Shown here: piece after piece, positions 43,970-54,593 of the stretch
How the letters are laid out: every line of letters begins with the position of its first letter
How positions within the stretch are numbered: position 1 is the stretch's first letter
Assembly: GCF_000378385.1 (NCBI RefSeq)
Contig: NZ_KB899665.1
Location: 25,036 to 89,035, forward strand
Length of the DNA: 64,000 nucleotides
Direction of reading: 5' to 3'
DNA from: Paenibacillus daejeonensis DSM 15491
Lineage (GTDB): Bacteria > Bacillota > Bacilli > Paenibacillales > Paenibacillaceae
The notes under the pieces: generated by a model
The model's database searches: none
The model's input: only the letters and a program-made list of their open reading frames with translations
What the model was told of the DNA's origin: nothing
Position numbers and translations under genes: made by a program

Positions 43970-44689
43970 ATGCCTCTAGATTCTACCGGGCAAGGCTATC
44001 CTGTCGTATTAATGGCGGGCGGCCTTGGCAGCCGGCTCCTGCCGCTGACGGAATCATGCCCCAAGCCACTGCTGACGATCGGACGCAAGCCGATTATCGA
44101 GATCCTGCTGGAGACGCTGATTCAGCAGTCTTTTCGGGAGTTCTATATCTCCGTTAACTACAAACGGGAAATGATCGAGTCTTACTGCGGCGACGGCAGC
44201 CGGTGGGGCGCCCGTATTCAGTATGTGCGGGAGACACGGCAGCTGGGTACCGCCGGTGCGTTGTCACTGCTCCCCCGGGATATAGAACGGCCCATGCTGG
44301 TCATTAATGCTGATCTGCTCACGGACCTGGATTTTCGGCAAATGATTCGTCACCATCAAGCAAGCGGCAGCAGCGCCACCATGGGCGTGCGTGAGTACTG
44401 CCTGACGGTCCCGTACGGCGTGGTCGAGACCAATGGCTCTTCCTACGTAGGGTCTGTCGAGAAGCCGGTCCAACCGATGCTCGTTAACGCTGGCATCTAT
44501 GTGCTGGAGCCATGGACGGCGAGACAGCTTGCACACGATGCACCGCTGGGCATGCCGGCGCTGTTCGAGCGGCTGAAGCGGCAGGGGGAATCATTGTCGG
44601 TGTACCCGGTCACGGGTCAATGGCTCGATATCGGGACGCCGGAATCTTACGCGGAGGCCAACAGAGCATACGGGGAGGTCTACACGTGA
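43970..44689 (+). CDS. Sugar-1-phosphate nucleotidyltransferase, PtmE-like
   Basis: 239 residues. LMAGGLGSRLLPLTESCPKPLL is the nucleotidyltransferase signature, with LGTAGALSLL, NADLLTDLDF and FVNAGIYVL-like LVNAGIYVLEP downstream. In Campylobacter, PtmE makes GDP-glucosamine or GDP-GlcNAc for legionaminic acid synthesis; it has extra CBS domains which are absent here. ATG 43970 follows GGAGGG. The stop overlaps the next start (GTGA). Confidence 0.75.
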   Translation: MPLDSTGQGYPVVLMAGGLGSRLLPLTESCPKPLLTIGRKPIIEILLETLIQQSFREFYISVNYKREMIESYCGDGSRWGARIQYVRETRQLGTAGALSLLPRDIERPMLVINADLLTDLDFRQMIRHHQASGSSATMGVREYCLTVPYGVVETNGSSYVGSVEKPVQPMLVNAGIYVLEPWTARQLAHDAPLGMPALFERLKRQGESLSVYPVTGQWLDIGTPESYAEANRAYGEVYT

Positions 44690-45645
44690 ATGCGCTAGTG
44701 ATCGGTTACGGTTCAATTGGAGAGCGGCATTGCCGGCTGCTGACCGAGCTGGGCTGTAGTGTAGGAGTCGTCAGCAGCCGGGCGCTGCCGGGCGTATGCG
44801 TATATAGCTCCATTGGGGAGGCCATGTACAGTGACTCCTGGGATTATATCGTGGTAGCCAACCGTACGCATCAGCATTATGCTGCCTTGAAGACGCTGCG
44901 CGAACGGGGATATTCGGGGGATATTTTGGTGGAAAAACCGCTCTTTGAACGTCTGATGGACTTGCCCGACGCCAGTCTGTCGCGTGTTTATGCTGCCTAC
45001 AATCTGAGGTTCCATCCGATTCTTCAGCAATTGCGGGAGCTCATCCAGGGCCAGCGGGTACTCTCGGCACAGGTCTACACCGGTCAGTACCTGCCGGGCT
45101 GGCGGCAGCAGGATTACCGCAAGGTCTATTCCGCCAGGCGGCATGAAGGGGGCGGCGTTCTGCTTGACCTCAGTCATGAGCTGGACTATCTGCTCTGGCT
45201 GTTCGGTCCCTGGCGGCGTCTGGTTGCGTGCGGCGGTCGTTACAGCACATTGGAAATCGATAGCGACGATATTTATACCATGCTCATCGAGATGAGCGAG
45301 TGCTCCATCGTTAATCTGCAGCTGAACTACGTGGATCGCCAGCGGCAGCGGCAGATTATTGTGAATACAGACGAGCACACCTATACGGCCGATCTGGTCG
45401 GGGCTACTCTGAAGATTGACGGAGAGACGCACAGCTACTGTCTCCACCCGGATGTGACCTATCTGGAGCAGCACAAGGCACTACTCGGTGGTTCGAGGGA
45501 GCTGTTGTGCCCGGCATCGGAAGCCAATGACAGTCTCTATATGATCGAGCGGGCGCACAGCTCCGTCCGCAGCGGGGGGTGGGTATCCAATGAGAAGGCT
45601 ATGCACCATCTGCGCGCGCGGCGGGTCGAAGGGCATTCCCCATAA
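44686..45645 (+). CDS. Gfo/Idh/MocA family oxidoreductase
   Basis: 319 residues from GTG 44686 (GGAGG upstream). The Rossmann fold opens NALVIGYGSIGERHCRLLTELG; VEKPLFE holds the conserved Lys-Pro, and GGGVLLDLSHELDYLLWLFG the second-domain motif with His. Members reduce or oxidise sugars. Similar genes occur in legionaminic and related clusters, but the step is not defined. Its end overlaps the legF-like gene by 56 bases, so the two are tightly linked. Confidence 0.8.
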   Translation: MNALVIGYGSIGERHCRLLTELGCSVGVVSSRALPGVCVYSSIGEAMYSDSWDYIVVANRTHQHYAALKTLRERGYSGDILVEKPLFERLMDLPDASLSRVYAAYNLRFHPILQQLRELIQGQRVLSAQVYTGQYLPGWRQQDYRKVYSARRHEGGGVLLDLSHELDYLLWLFGPWRRLVACGGRYSTLEIDSDDIYTMLIEMSECSIVNLQLNYVDRQRQRQIIVNTDEHTYTADLVGATLKIDGETHSYCLHPDVTYLEQHKALLGGSRELLCPASEANDSLYMIERAHSSVRSGGWVSNEKAMHHLRARRVEGHSP

Positions 45646-46282
45646 AAATATCCGCCTGCTGCAAGGCACGCCCTTGATTGCCTATACGATCCGTCAGGCG
45701 CTGGCGTCTGCCCTATTCGACGAGGTGGCGGTCAGCAGCGATGCCGACAGCGTGCTGTCGGTTGCGGCGGCCTATGGGGCATCGCTGCTGGTCCGGCGCA
45801 CGCCGGCGCTCGCTTCGGACAGGGCGCCCAAGCTTCCGGCCATTCGGCATGCGGTGCTGGCCGTGGAGCAGCGGCGGGGCGTCCATTACGATACCATCGT
45901 CGATCTGGATGTGACGTCGCCGCTGCGCCTGACCTCGGATATCCAGCATGCCGTCCGCCAGCTGGAGAGCTCTGGAGCGGGCAACCTTATTACCGGTACG
46001 CCGTCCCGCCGTTCACCTTATTTCAATATGGTCGAGCGAACACCTGAGGGCGGAATGAACGTGGTGAAACTGCCGCCACTTGCGGTTCACCGCCGCCAGG
46101 ATGCGCCGATCACCTACGATATGAATGCTTCCATCTACGGCTGGCGGCGCGAGACACTGCTCGCGGGTGGTCCGCTGTTCCGGGACGACACGCAGTTGTA
46201 TGTCATGCCGCCGGAGCGCTCGTGGGATATCGACAGTGAAGAGGATTGGGAATATGTAGCGTACCTGATGGGCCGCCGCTAA
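45590..46282 (+). CDS. legF: Acylneuraminate cytidylyltransferase, LegF-like
   Basis: 230 residues. The CMP-sialate synthetase signature CTICARGGSKGIPHKNIRLLQG is at the N-terminus, with DLDVTSPLR near residue 103 and WDIDSEEDWEYV at the end. It would activate legionaminic acid with CTP to CMP-legionaminic acid. Symbol assigned from context with legB, C, G, I, H. ATG 45590 lies inside the preceding gene. Confidence 0.8.
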   Translation: MRRLCTICARGGSKGIPHKNIRLLQGTPLIAYTIRQALASALFDEVAVSSDADSVLSVAAAYGASLLVRRTPALASDRAPKLPAIRHAVLAVEQRRGVHYDTIVDLDVTSPLRLTSDIQHAVRQLESSGAGNLITGTPSRRSPYFNMVERTPEGGMNVVKLPPLAVHRRQDAPITYDMNASIYGWRRETLLAGGPLFRDDTQLYVMPPERSWDIDSEEDWEYVAYLMGRR

Positions 46283-46325
46283 GTAGAGCGGAATGAGTGG
46301 GTGCAGGACGGGAGGAGGGCTTCTC

Positions 46326-47144
46326 ATGTCAAGTCGGAGCCGGTTCAATCTGAGCGGCCGCACAGCGGTTGTAACGGGCGCACTGGGCATCTTGGGCAGA
46401 CCGTTGTGCCGAGCGCTGGCAGAGCATGGAGCCCAGGTGGCTGTCGTTGATCTGGATGGCCCGGGGGCGGCTCGGTGGGCGGAGGAATTGGCCGAGCTGG
46501 GCGGGACAGCATGCCGGGGCTACGCCTGTGATGTCGCAGATCCCGGCGCGGTAGAAGCCATGGTGGAGAGCTGTGCGCGGGAGCTTGGCGGCATCGATAT
46601 TCTTCTGAATCATGCGGCCAGCAAATCGCGTGATCCGGAGGCATTTTTTGCGCCATTTGAAGACTATACGCTGCAGCAGTGGCGATCGATTATGGCGGTT
46701 AACCTGGACGGGATGTTCCTGACCGCTCAGGCCGTCGGTAGACAAATGCTGCGCCAGGGACGAGGCGGGTCGATGATCTTTACCTCCTCGATTTATAGTG
46801 TGATGGGGCCCGATGATCGCATCTATGAAGGCTCCTCTTACGAAGGGCGGAGCATTAACACGCCTGCCGTCTACGCCGCTTCCAAAGCTGGTGTGAATGG
46901 CCTGGCAACGTATCTGGCGGCGCGCTGGGCCAATCAGGGAATCCGGGTCAATACGCTGATTCCCGGCGGCATGCAGAGCGGACAGAACAAGACATTCACA
47001 GCCAATTATGGCGCCCGCGTCCCGATGGGACGGATGGGGCAGCCCTCGGAGCTGGAGGGAGCGGTCTTGTTCCTGGCCTCTGAGGCTTCAAGCTATGTGA
47101 CGGGCCAGCAGTTGTTCGTCGATGGGGGGCTCCATGCCTGGTAG
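46326..47144 (+). CDS. SDR oxidoreductase, PtmA-like
   Basis: 272 residues from ATG 46326 (GGAGGAGGG upstream). TGALGILGRPL is the cofactor motif; SSIYSVM has the catalytic Ser, YAASK the Tyr and Lys, and LFVDGG the C-terminal motif. Campylobacter ptmA, an SDR, lies beside the legionaminic genes, and this is a reasonable match by context. The exact reaction is unknown. It ends the plus-strand half of the sugar cluster, convergent with legH. Confidence 0.8.
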   Translation: MSSRSRFNLSGRTAVVTGALGILGRPLCRALAEHGAQVAVVDLDGPGAARWAEELAELGGTACRGYACDVADPGAVEAMVESCARELGGIDILLNHAASKSRDPEAFFAPFEDYTLQQWRSIMAVNLDGMFLTAQAVGRQMLRQGRGGSMIFTSSIYSVMGPDDRIYEGSSYEGRSINTPAVYAASKAGVNGLATYLAARWANQGIRVNTLIPGGMQSGQNKTFTANYGARVPMGRMGQPSELEGAVLFLASEASSYVTGQQLFVDGGLHAW

Positions 47145-47283
47145 GACAGGAGAAGAACAGGAGAAGCCAGCACGCAGCCATATGGCGGAGCGGCTGGCTT
47201 CTTTTCTTAAGCTGCAAAGTATGCGGGGCAATAAGCATGATTTTTCATATATATTTAACCTTTAGGGAGCCTAAAAGCCAAAA

Positions 47284-47350
47284 TAAACTTGAAATATCAA
47301 GCTTATGCTGCGATTTTCTGAGTTTTTCCCGCCATAAGTTTGAAATTTCA
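47284..47350. repeat. 51-bp-spaced pair in the gap between the two sugar operons
   Basis: TAAACTTGAAAT at 47284 and TAAGTTTGAAAT at 47335 are exactly 51 bases apart. The gap 47145-47386 is between convergent genes. It is AT-rich and otherwise featureless. Confidence 0.6.
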
Positions 47351-47386
47351 TATTCGTTGAATCGATCCCTGATAAGACCAGGCGCC

Positions 47387-48013
47387 TCATCGCGCAGGGT
47401 TGCCTTTGACGGTGATGCGCGCTGGTACCGAGCGGGTCACGACAGCGCCGGCTCCGATAATTGCATAGTCGCCCAGGGAGAGCTTGCCCAGGACAGGGTG
47501 TCCGGGTAGCACAACAGAACCTGCTCCTACATACACGCCTTCCGCCAGCCGGACATTGCCGCACAGATTGGCGCCCGGTCCAATGGTTACATAATTGCCG
47601 ATCTCGCAGTCATGGGAGATGGTGCAGTTGGGATTGTAGATGCCGAAGCTGCCAAATGTGATGGAGGAGGTGAAGCGAACGCCGGCCATGATGATATTGC
47701 CTGGCTTGGCGGGCAGCAGAGCGCGCTGGGAGGCAGGAATTGTGGCTGTTGGGTGGACGAGGCTGGTATAGGAGAGGTCGGGATAGGCATCATGCAACCG
47801 ACTGCGAATCCGAGGATCCCCGATGGCGATGGCGAACTTATAGCCCTCCTCGGCCAGCGTGCCAACCTTGTGCTCAGGAACGATGCGGAAGGCACGGCTG
47901 CCGGGAGCGGGATCGGTGGGATGGACGAGCACGACTTCGCTTGCGCCGAGCTCCAATCCCAGGTGGGCGGCTTCATCTGCCAGCCCGGAGGTGCCAAACA
48001 AAGCCAGCTTCAT
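47387..48013 (-). CDS. legH: NeuD/LegH-like acyltransferase with left-handed beta-helix
   Basis: 208 residues. A short Rossmann-like N-terminus (LALFGTSGLADEAAHLGLEL) binds acyl-acceptor sugar, and hexapeptide repeats follow (GVRFTSSITFGSFGIYNPNCTISHDCEIGNYVTIGPGANLCGNV). The family acetylates UDP/GDP-amino sugars or sialic acids. As the last gene of the legB-C-G-I operon it is the likely N-acetyltransferase of legionaminic acid synthesis, though O-acetylation is possible. It starts inside the end of legI (ATGA). Confidence 0.75.
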   Translation of the reverse strand: MKLALFGTSGLADEAAHLGLELGASEVVLVHPTDPAPGSRAFRIVPEHKVGTLAEEGYKFAIAIGDPRIRSRLHDAYPDLSYTSLVHPTATIPASQRALLPAKPGNIIMAGVRFTSSITFGSFGIYNPNCTISHDCEIGNYVTIGPGANLCGNVRLAEGVYVGAGSVVLPGHPVLGKLSLGDYAIIGAGAVVTRSVPARITVKGNPAR

Positions 48014-49116
48014 TCGATCATGTCATCCTTTCGATAGTCGCGTCCAGAGGGTGTGCCAAGCAGCTCCCAATACCGCTCAGGCGGGAGGCCGGAGCCCGGA
48101 CGCTTGAGCGCCAGATTGCGCTCTGTATACAGCTCCCCGGCATGAATCGGGACGGCTGCGACGATGCTGCGACGGACAAGCCCGGCGGTGCGCAGCTCAG
48201 CCGGGACAGGCAGCTTGGCCGGGGAGCCGAGCGCTTGCGAGGCCTGCCGGATGCCAAGCACCATCCTGGCGAACGCCTCGGGTTCCAGTGAGGCCTGGTG
48301 ATCCACCCCGTCCATCGTCCGATCCAGCGTCAGATGCTTCTCGACGATGGCAGCCCCGCGGGCTGCAGCCGCGATGGCGACGGCGATTCCCTCGCTATGA
48401 TCGGAGAGTCCGACCGGCAGCCCGAAGGCGCTGTGCAGCGTATCCATGCTGCGCAGGTTGCAGCTCTCGGGCGGTGCAGGGTACTCGCTTGTTGCGTGGA
48501 GCAGCGAGACCTGCTGCCGCAAGGCGTTCTGGCCCGCAGAGGATACATAGGCTGAACGGAATGCGGCCAGCGATGGAGGCCGGAGTGCGGGCGCGGCATC
48601 GTCCGCCGTCAAGCCGTAAGCAATGACGGCCAAGGCCTGCTCTACCTCGGCTAGCGTGCTCATACCGGTCGAGAGCAGGAGGCGACGCCGGTAGCGTGCC
48701 GCTTCGAGCAGGAAGGGAAGGTTGGTCAGTTCACCGGAGCCGAGCTTGATGCAGGGGGCGGCGAGCTCCTCCGTCAGAAACCGAAGGGAAGGGCTATCAA
48801 ACGGTGTCGCCAAAAAGTCGATGCCCACATCAGCACATTCTTCCTTTAATTGGGCGGCAGTCTGCTCGGATAGCTCCAGCCCCCGCAGCAGCTCGAACTG
48901 GTTAACTCCCTCGCCTTGTGTTTTCTGTTGGTAATCAGCCAGGGGCGCATCGCGGGAAGCGAGCAGCTCAGCCTGAAAGAGCTGGATCTTCACGGCATCC
49001 GCCCCGCAGCTGGCTGCAGCCCGGATCAATTGGCGGGCAAGCGCGGGGGAGCCGTTATGATTGACTCCAATTTCAGCAATGACATATACCGGGACGTTAG
49101 ACGTTATGGGAAGCAT
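48010..49116 (-). CDS. legI: NeuB/LegI-type nonulosonate synthase with SAF domain
   Basis: 368 residues. IAEIGVNHNGSPALARQLIRAA, DAVKIQLFQ, STGMSTLAE, LLHATSEYPAPPE and VEKHLTLDRTMDGVDHQASLEP are hallmarks of sialic acid synthases. A SAF/antifreeze-like domain follows at the end (RRSIVAAVPIHAGELYTERNL). It would condense phosphoenolpyruvate with the 2,4-diacetamido sugar to legionaminic acid. The start overlaps legG by 20 bases. Confidence 0.88.
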   Translation of the reverse strand: MLPITSNVPVYVIAEIGVNHNGSPALARQLIRAAASCGADAVKIQLFQAELLASRDAPLADYQQKTQGEGVNQFELLRGLELSEQTAAQLKEECADVGIDFLATPFDSPSLRFLTEELAAPCIKLGSGELTNLPFLLEAARYRRRLLLSTGMSTLAEVEQALAVIAYGLTADDAAPALRPPSLAAFRSAYVSSAGQNALRQQVSLLHATSEYPAPPESCNLRSMDTLHSAFGLPVGLSDHSEGIAVAIAAAARGAAIVEKHLTLDRTMDGVDHQASLEPEAFARMVLGIRQASQALGSPAKLPVPAELRTAGLVRRSIVAAVPIHAGELYTERNLALKRPGSGLPPERYWELLGTPSGRDYRKDDMIE

Positions 49117-50272
49117 GAGGCTTCACCTCGTAAAAGAATTTGGGGCCCGCATGCGCGGTAGACAAACGCGCCAGCAGAGCGTCGACAATCCGTTCGGAGC
49201 TGTGGCCGTCCCCATAGGGATTGGCAATGCCGGACCGCTCCATGGACAGCGCCTGATGAATCGCCGCTGTAATGGCTGGGGCATTGGCCTCGCAATGAAT
49301 AACTGAGTTGCCTCTAAAGCGGCCTTGCTGTCTGGAGCCTACATCGACGGTTGCCTTGCCCAGGGAAGGCACCTCCAGCAGCCCGCTGGAGGAATTGCCT
49401 ACTACGGCATCGACCGCCTGCACCAGACTCAGGTACTTCCGGCTGCCCAGGGAAACGAAGCTCCAGCTGTAAGGCCGGTTCTCGACGAAGGCCTCTATGC
49501 CCGCGCGCAGCTGCCGGCCTTGGGCGTCGCTATTGGAGCCCGTGAAGAATAATCCGGTCTGGGGATCGAGTGCGCTGAGCGCCTCCAGGAGCGCATCAAG
49601 CTCAGATCCGGCGCCCATCTCCGAGAGGGTTGGGGGGTGAAAGGTAACTAGGAGATTGACCGGCTGGAGGGTGCAATTCAGCAGGCTTTCCAGCTCCTGA
49701 CGGCTCAGCAGCGGAGTCGTGCGGACGGTATCGATGCCGGGGTGGCCGACATTCAGGACATTAGCCGGAGCTTCGCCAAGCTGGATGACGCGCAGGCGGG
49801 CCTGTTCGTGCGAAACCAGATGCAGGTGGGCCAGCTTGGTTATGCCGTGGCGGTAGCCATCGTCCAGAGCACCACCGGTCACGTCGCCGCCTGCAATATG
49901 TGCGATCCTAAGGCGGGCGTTGAAGGCAGCCAGCGCAGCGGCGTAGATTTCAAAACGGTCGCCCAGCACCACGACCCAAGCGGGGCGGTTACGGGAGAAC
50001 AGATCGGCAAATCCGATTATGCCCAGCGCCATGGCTTTGCTGACCCCCGCAGGCGTATCACTGGTAAGCAGCGTTTCGATACGATCTGTGATGGTATAGC
50101 CATCCGCTTCAATCTGGCGCCAGGTAGAGCCGTGCTCGGATGCAAGATGCATTCCGGTGACCACTAGCTGCAGCTCCACGGATTCCTCGCGCGCCAGGAG
50201 GCTCAGAACACCCTGCAGCAAGCCGTAATCTGCCCGGCTGCCTGTCACGACGCAGATCACAGGCCGGCTCAT
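49097..50272 (-). CDS. legG: Hydrolysing UDP/GDP-sugar 2-epimerase, NeuC/LegG-like
   Basis: 391 residues with VVTGSRADYGLLQGVL, VVLGDRFEIYAAALAA, IAHIAGGDVTGGALDDGYRHGITK and VGNSSSGLLEVPSLG, all conserved in NeuC and LegG. This NeuC-like fold argues for the legionaminic route, because the pseudaminic route uses PseG, a different enzyme. ATGA overlap with legC. Confidence 0.88.
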   Translation of the reverse strand: MSRPVICVVTGSRADYGLLQGVLSLLAREESVELQLVVTGMHLASEHGSTWRQIEADGYTITDRIETLLTSDTPAGVSKAMALGIIGFADLFSRNRPAWVVVLGDRFEIYAAALAAFNARLRIAHIAGGDVTGGALDDGYRHGITKLAHLHLVSHEQARLRVIQLGEAPANVLNVGHPGIDTVRTTPLLSRQELESLLNCTLQPVNLLVTFHPPTLSEMGAGSELDALLEALSALDPQTGLFFTGSNSDAQGRQLRAGIEAFVENRPYSWSFVSLGSRKYLSLVQAVDAVVGNSSSGLLEVPSLGKATVDVGSRQQGRFRGNSVIHCEANAPAITAAIHQALSMERSGIANPYGDGHSSERIVDALLARLSTAHAGPKFFYEVKPHASHNV

Positions 50273-51456
50273 AACGCACTTGGACCTTCCAGTCGGGGAC
50301 TGCTAGGCAGGCAGAGCACCCTTGCGGCGAGGTCTTCTGTTCCCGTGAGGTCCATGCGCGGGCAATCGCTATACATGGGAAGCTGGTGCAAGGGAGTCCA
50401 GAGCGGGCGGGCTTGCAGCCCCTCCCCGTGCAGCCTCTCCAGCAGGGGCTCAAGTAGCTGCTCATGGCCGCGCATAAGCACCAGGGCGTTCAACCAGTAA
50501 TTGCTGTGTGTCCGGCGGGGTTCAGTAAGCACCGCAACCTCTGCGATTCCGGCCAACGCTTCTTGATAAGCCTCAGCCAGACGACGCTTGCGGGCGAGAA
50601 GGTCAGGGAGCCGACCCAGTTGGGCAAGTCCCAGTGCTGCGTTGAGACCCGGCATTCGGTAATTGTAGGCGACCCGGGTATGATCGTAACGCCAAGGGTG
50701 GGGCTGCTTGGCAGTTGAAGCCAGCTGACGTGCGGCATCTGCAACGGTATCGTGATTCGTCAGCAGTGCGCCGCCACCGCCGGTTGATATCATCTTGTTG
50801 CCATTAAAGCTGACGGCAGCCGAGCGTCCCCAGGCCCCGCACGCGACCCCGTCCCTGAAGCTGCCGAGTGCAGCGGCCGCGTCCTCGATGAGCGCGATCC
50901 GATGACTGCGGCAAATCGCCGTCAGTGCGGGCAGATCCGCAGGGTGGCCCAGGACATCTACGGCAATCATTGCCCGGATCGTACGCCCGGTGCGACGGTT
51001 GATACACTGACCACCGCGGGTCTTGGTCTCTTGGGCCAGGTAATGTTCCAGACGATCTGGCGTCATCCCCAGGTCGGGCAAGCTGCTGTCGGCAAAATGT
51101 GGAACCGCACCACAATAAGAGACCGCATTGGCCGTCGCAACAAATGTAAGCGCCGGTACGATCACCTCATCGCTCGGCTGGACTCCGCTAGTCAGGAGAG
51201 CCAGATGAAGGGCGGCTGTTCCGTTGACAACAGCAATGGCGTGACGGACGCCCGCGATGCGGGCCAGCTCGCTCTCGAACTGCTGGACGTGAGGGGCGAC
51301 CGATGAGATATAGCCGGATGCGAGAACATGCTGGAGCTGCTCCTGTTCCGCCTCGCCAAGCTCCGGCTCATGCAGAGCTGCCGGTCGCTTGTGGGCAGGT
51401 ACGACCTGCGCGAGGCGGGAGGAGATTAGCTCCAGCAGCTCAGTATCCGTCGTCAT
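50269..51456 (-). CDS. legC: DegT/DnrJ/EryC1 aminotransferase, LegC-like
   Basis: 395 residues from ATG 51456, which overlaps the legB stop; an upstream in-frame ATG at 51510 is within legB. The PLP fold has VNGTAALHLALL, SDEVIVPALTFVATANAV, DVLGHPADLPAL, EDAAAALGS and the Schiff-base Lys in FNGNKMISTGGGG. It would transfer an amino group from Glu to the 4-keto sugar made by LegB. Confidence 0.88.
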   Translation of the reverse strand: MTTDTELLELISSRLAQVVPAHKRPAALHEPELGEAEQEQLQHVLASGYISSVAPHVQQFESELARIAGVRHAIAVVNGTAALHLALLTSGVQPSDEVIVPALTFVATANAVSYCGAVPHFADSSLPDLGMTPDRLEHYLAQETKTRGGQCINRRTGRTIRAMIAVDVLGHPADLPALTAICRSHRIALIEDAAAALGSFRDGVACGAWGRSAAVSFNGNKMISTGGGGALLTNHDTVADAARQLASTAKQPHPWRYDHTRVAYNYRMPGLNAALGLAQLGRLPDLLARKRRLAEAYQEALAGIAEVAVLTEPRRTHSNYWLNALVLMRGHEQLLEPLLERLHGEGLQARPLWTPLHQLPMYSDCPRMDLTGTEDLAARVLCLPSSPRLEGPSAL

Positions 51457-52463
51457 ATATGATAGCCACGCTTGGCATAGTGGGCGAGATGACCGCTGCT
51501 GTGCAGCCATTCTGCCATCTCAAGCAAGCCTCTGCGCAGCCCCTCGCGCCCGCCGTAATCGGGAGCCCAATGGAGCAGACGCTGGGCTTTGGAATTATCG
51601 GCGCACAGCCTTGTAACTTCGCTATTTTCAGGGCGCAGTCGTTCTCGGTCCGTCTCAATGATAGCGGAAACGCCCAGTGCTTCGGCCGCCAGCTCAGCAA
51701 CTTCGCCAATCGAAATCTCGAAGCCGCTGCCCAGATTAATCGTTTCGCCCAGCGCGTCAGTGGCGTCGGCTGCGGCGAGAAATCCGCTGACGGTGTCCTG
51801 CACATACGTAAAATCCCGCGTCGGCTGGAGTGAACCCAGTCGGAGCACGGTTTCGCCGCTGATCAGCTGGCTGATAATAGTCGGCAGCACCGCGCGCTGC
51901 GATTGTCTGGGGCCGTAAGTGTTGAAGGGACGGATGGTGACAACAGGCGTATGGTAAGCGCAGTAGAACGAGCCAGCCAACTGGTCGGCACCGATCTTGG
52001 TCGCCGCATAGGGTGACTGCCCTTGCAGCGGATGAGACTCGGACATCGGCACATAGCGGGCGCTACCGTAGACCTCACTTGTGGACGTGTGAATCATGCG
52101 TGTAAGTCCTAATTCCTGGACTGCCTGAAGGACGTTAAGCGTGCCCTTAATGTTGGTGTCCACGTAAGATTCGGGAGCTGTATAGGAATAGGGAATGCCA
52201 ATCAGGGCTGCCAGATGAAATACGAGGTCCTGACCTTGCAAAGCCTTGCGAACCGCGTAGGCATCGCGAATATCCCCTGCGACGATATGAATTTGTGAGC
52301 GCACATCCTCAGACACTGTATCCAGCCAACCGGCCGAGCCTGTAGGCTGATACATGACAAATGCCGTAACCTCCGCGCCCGCCCGTACCAGCCTTTCTGT
52401 CAGGTGGGAACCGATAAAGCCGCATGCTCCCGTGACGACTGTTTTTTTGCCTGCCAGCCTCAT
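51453..52463 (-). CDS. legB: NAD-dependent 4,6-dehydratase, LegB-like
   Basis: 336 residues. VTGACGFIGSHLTERL is the cofactor motif, followed by DIRDAYAVRKAL, HTSTSEVYG (catalytic Ser/Thr region), YAATK (Tyr, Lys), RPFNTYGPRQ and RDFTYVQD. It starts legionaminic acid synthesis by 4,6-dehydration of the GDP/UDP-GlcNAc intermediate. It leads the minus-strand operon and is divergent from the collagen-like gene, with 201 bases between them. Confidence 0.88.
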   Translation of the reverse strand: MRLAGKKTVVTGACGFIGSHLTERLVRAGAEVTAFVMYQPTGSAGWLDTVSEDVRSQIHIVAGDIRDAYAVRKALQGQDLVFHLAALIGIPYSYTAPESYVDTNIKGTLNVLQAVQELGLTRMIHTSTSEVYGSARYVPMSESHPLQGQSPYAATKIGADQLAGSFYCAYHTPVVTIRPFNTYGPRQSQRAVLPTIISQLISGETVLRLGSLQPTRDFTYVQDTVSGFLAAADATDALGETINLGSGFEISIGEVAELAAEALGVSAIIETDRERLRPENSEVTRLCADNSKAQRLLHWAPDYGGREGLRRGLLEMAEWLHSSGHLAHYAKRGYHI

Positions 52464-52664
52464 GCTGTCACCGCCTTCAACCGTTTATACACTCTATTGC
52501 AACAGCGGCTGGAATATGCGAGGTGTCGACTGGTGTCGCGATTTGTTGTTCTGAAGTGCGGAATGCTGAGGCGGGCAGGGACATGCGCAGTGTCCTTTTC
52601 GAGGATGTCCACATGTAATAGAGAGAGAAGGTAGAACGAGAGATTCGCGGGAGGAGGAGAGCGG

Positions 52665-54086
<1,422 letters not shown>

Positions 54087-54118
54087 GTAACGTAACGAAC
54101 CTATAACTTTTTGCAGAG

Positions 54119-54150
54119 CCTCAGCGATTAATGCTGGGGATTTTATTTTG
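54119..54150 (+). terminator. Terminator of the collagen-like gene
   Basis: CCTCAGC (54119-54125) pairs with GCTGGGG (54133-54139) and is followed by ATTTTATTTT. Confidence 0.75.
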
Positions 54151-54296
54151 ACTAAAACAGCCAGATCAGTTCAAACAAAGGTAAGCTCAGGTAACACTTT
54201 GGCTGGCCATATAGGATAATTAGGACAAGGTCTTAAAAAAATATGCAACCTAATTCTTCCTCGTTACGTCTAATATAGCAAGTCACCAAGCAGGAG

Positions 54297-54503
54297 ATGG
54301 TGCAGGCAGGGGCACGGATTCATTTAACTGAGGGCACGAATAAAACGCTAAAAAAGCCTTTAGCGCAGCTGTTTGCAGAAATCGAAGGCGAGACATTATT
54401 TTTACAGACATTACCGATTCAAGTTCCACATAATGGAGTAATAAAAGATTGGGATTACTCTGTGTTACCGAAGATTCTGCAAGGGGAAGCAGGATCGTTC
54501 TGA
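54297..54503 (+). CDS. Possible small hypothetical protein
   Basis: 68 residues from ATG 54297, with AGGAG only one or two bases before it, so the start may be the following GTG. No family, no membrane segment. AT-rich compared with neighbours. It may be a remnant. The surrounding 54151-54296 shows nothing else. Confidence 0.3.
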   Translation: MVQAGARIHLTEGTNKTLKKPLAQLFAEIEGETLFLQTLPIQVPHNGVIKDWDYSVLPKILQGEAGSF

Positions 54504-54593
54504 CAGGATAGAAGGGATAAAGTACCTTTGTTAACCTGTACAGATAGAATAGAGGGGTAACCTATGTGGACAAGAGAGAAGGAGAGGAACCGG

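Noticed and set aside
43970..52463. Pseudaminic acid pathway as an alternative
   Set aside because: The epimerase is NeuC/LegG-like and the dehydratase LegB-like; no PseG or PseB signature was seen.
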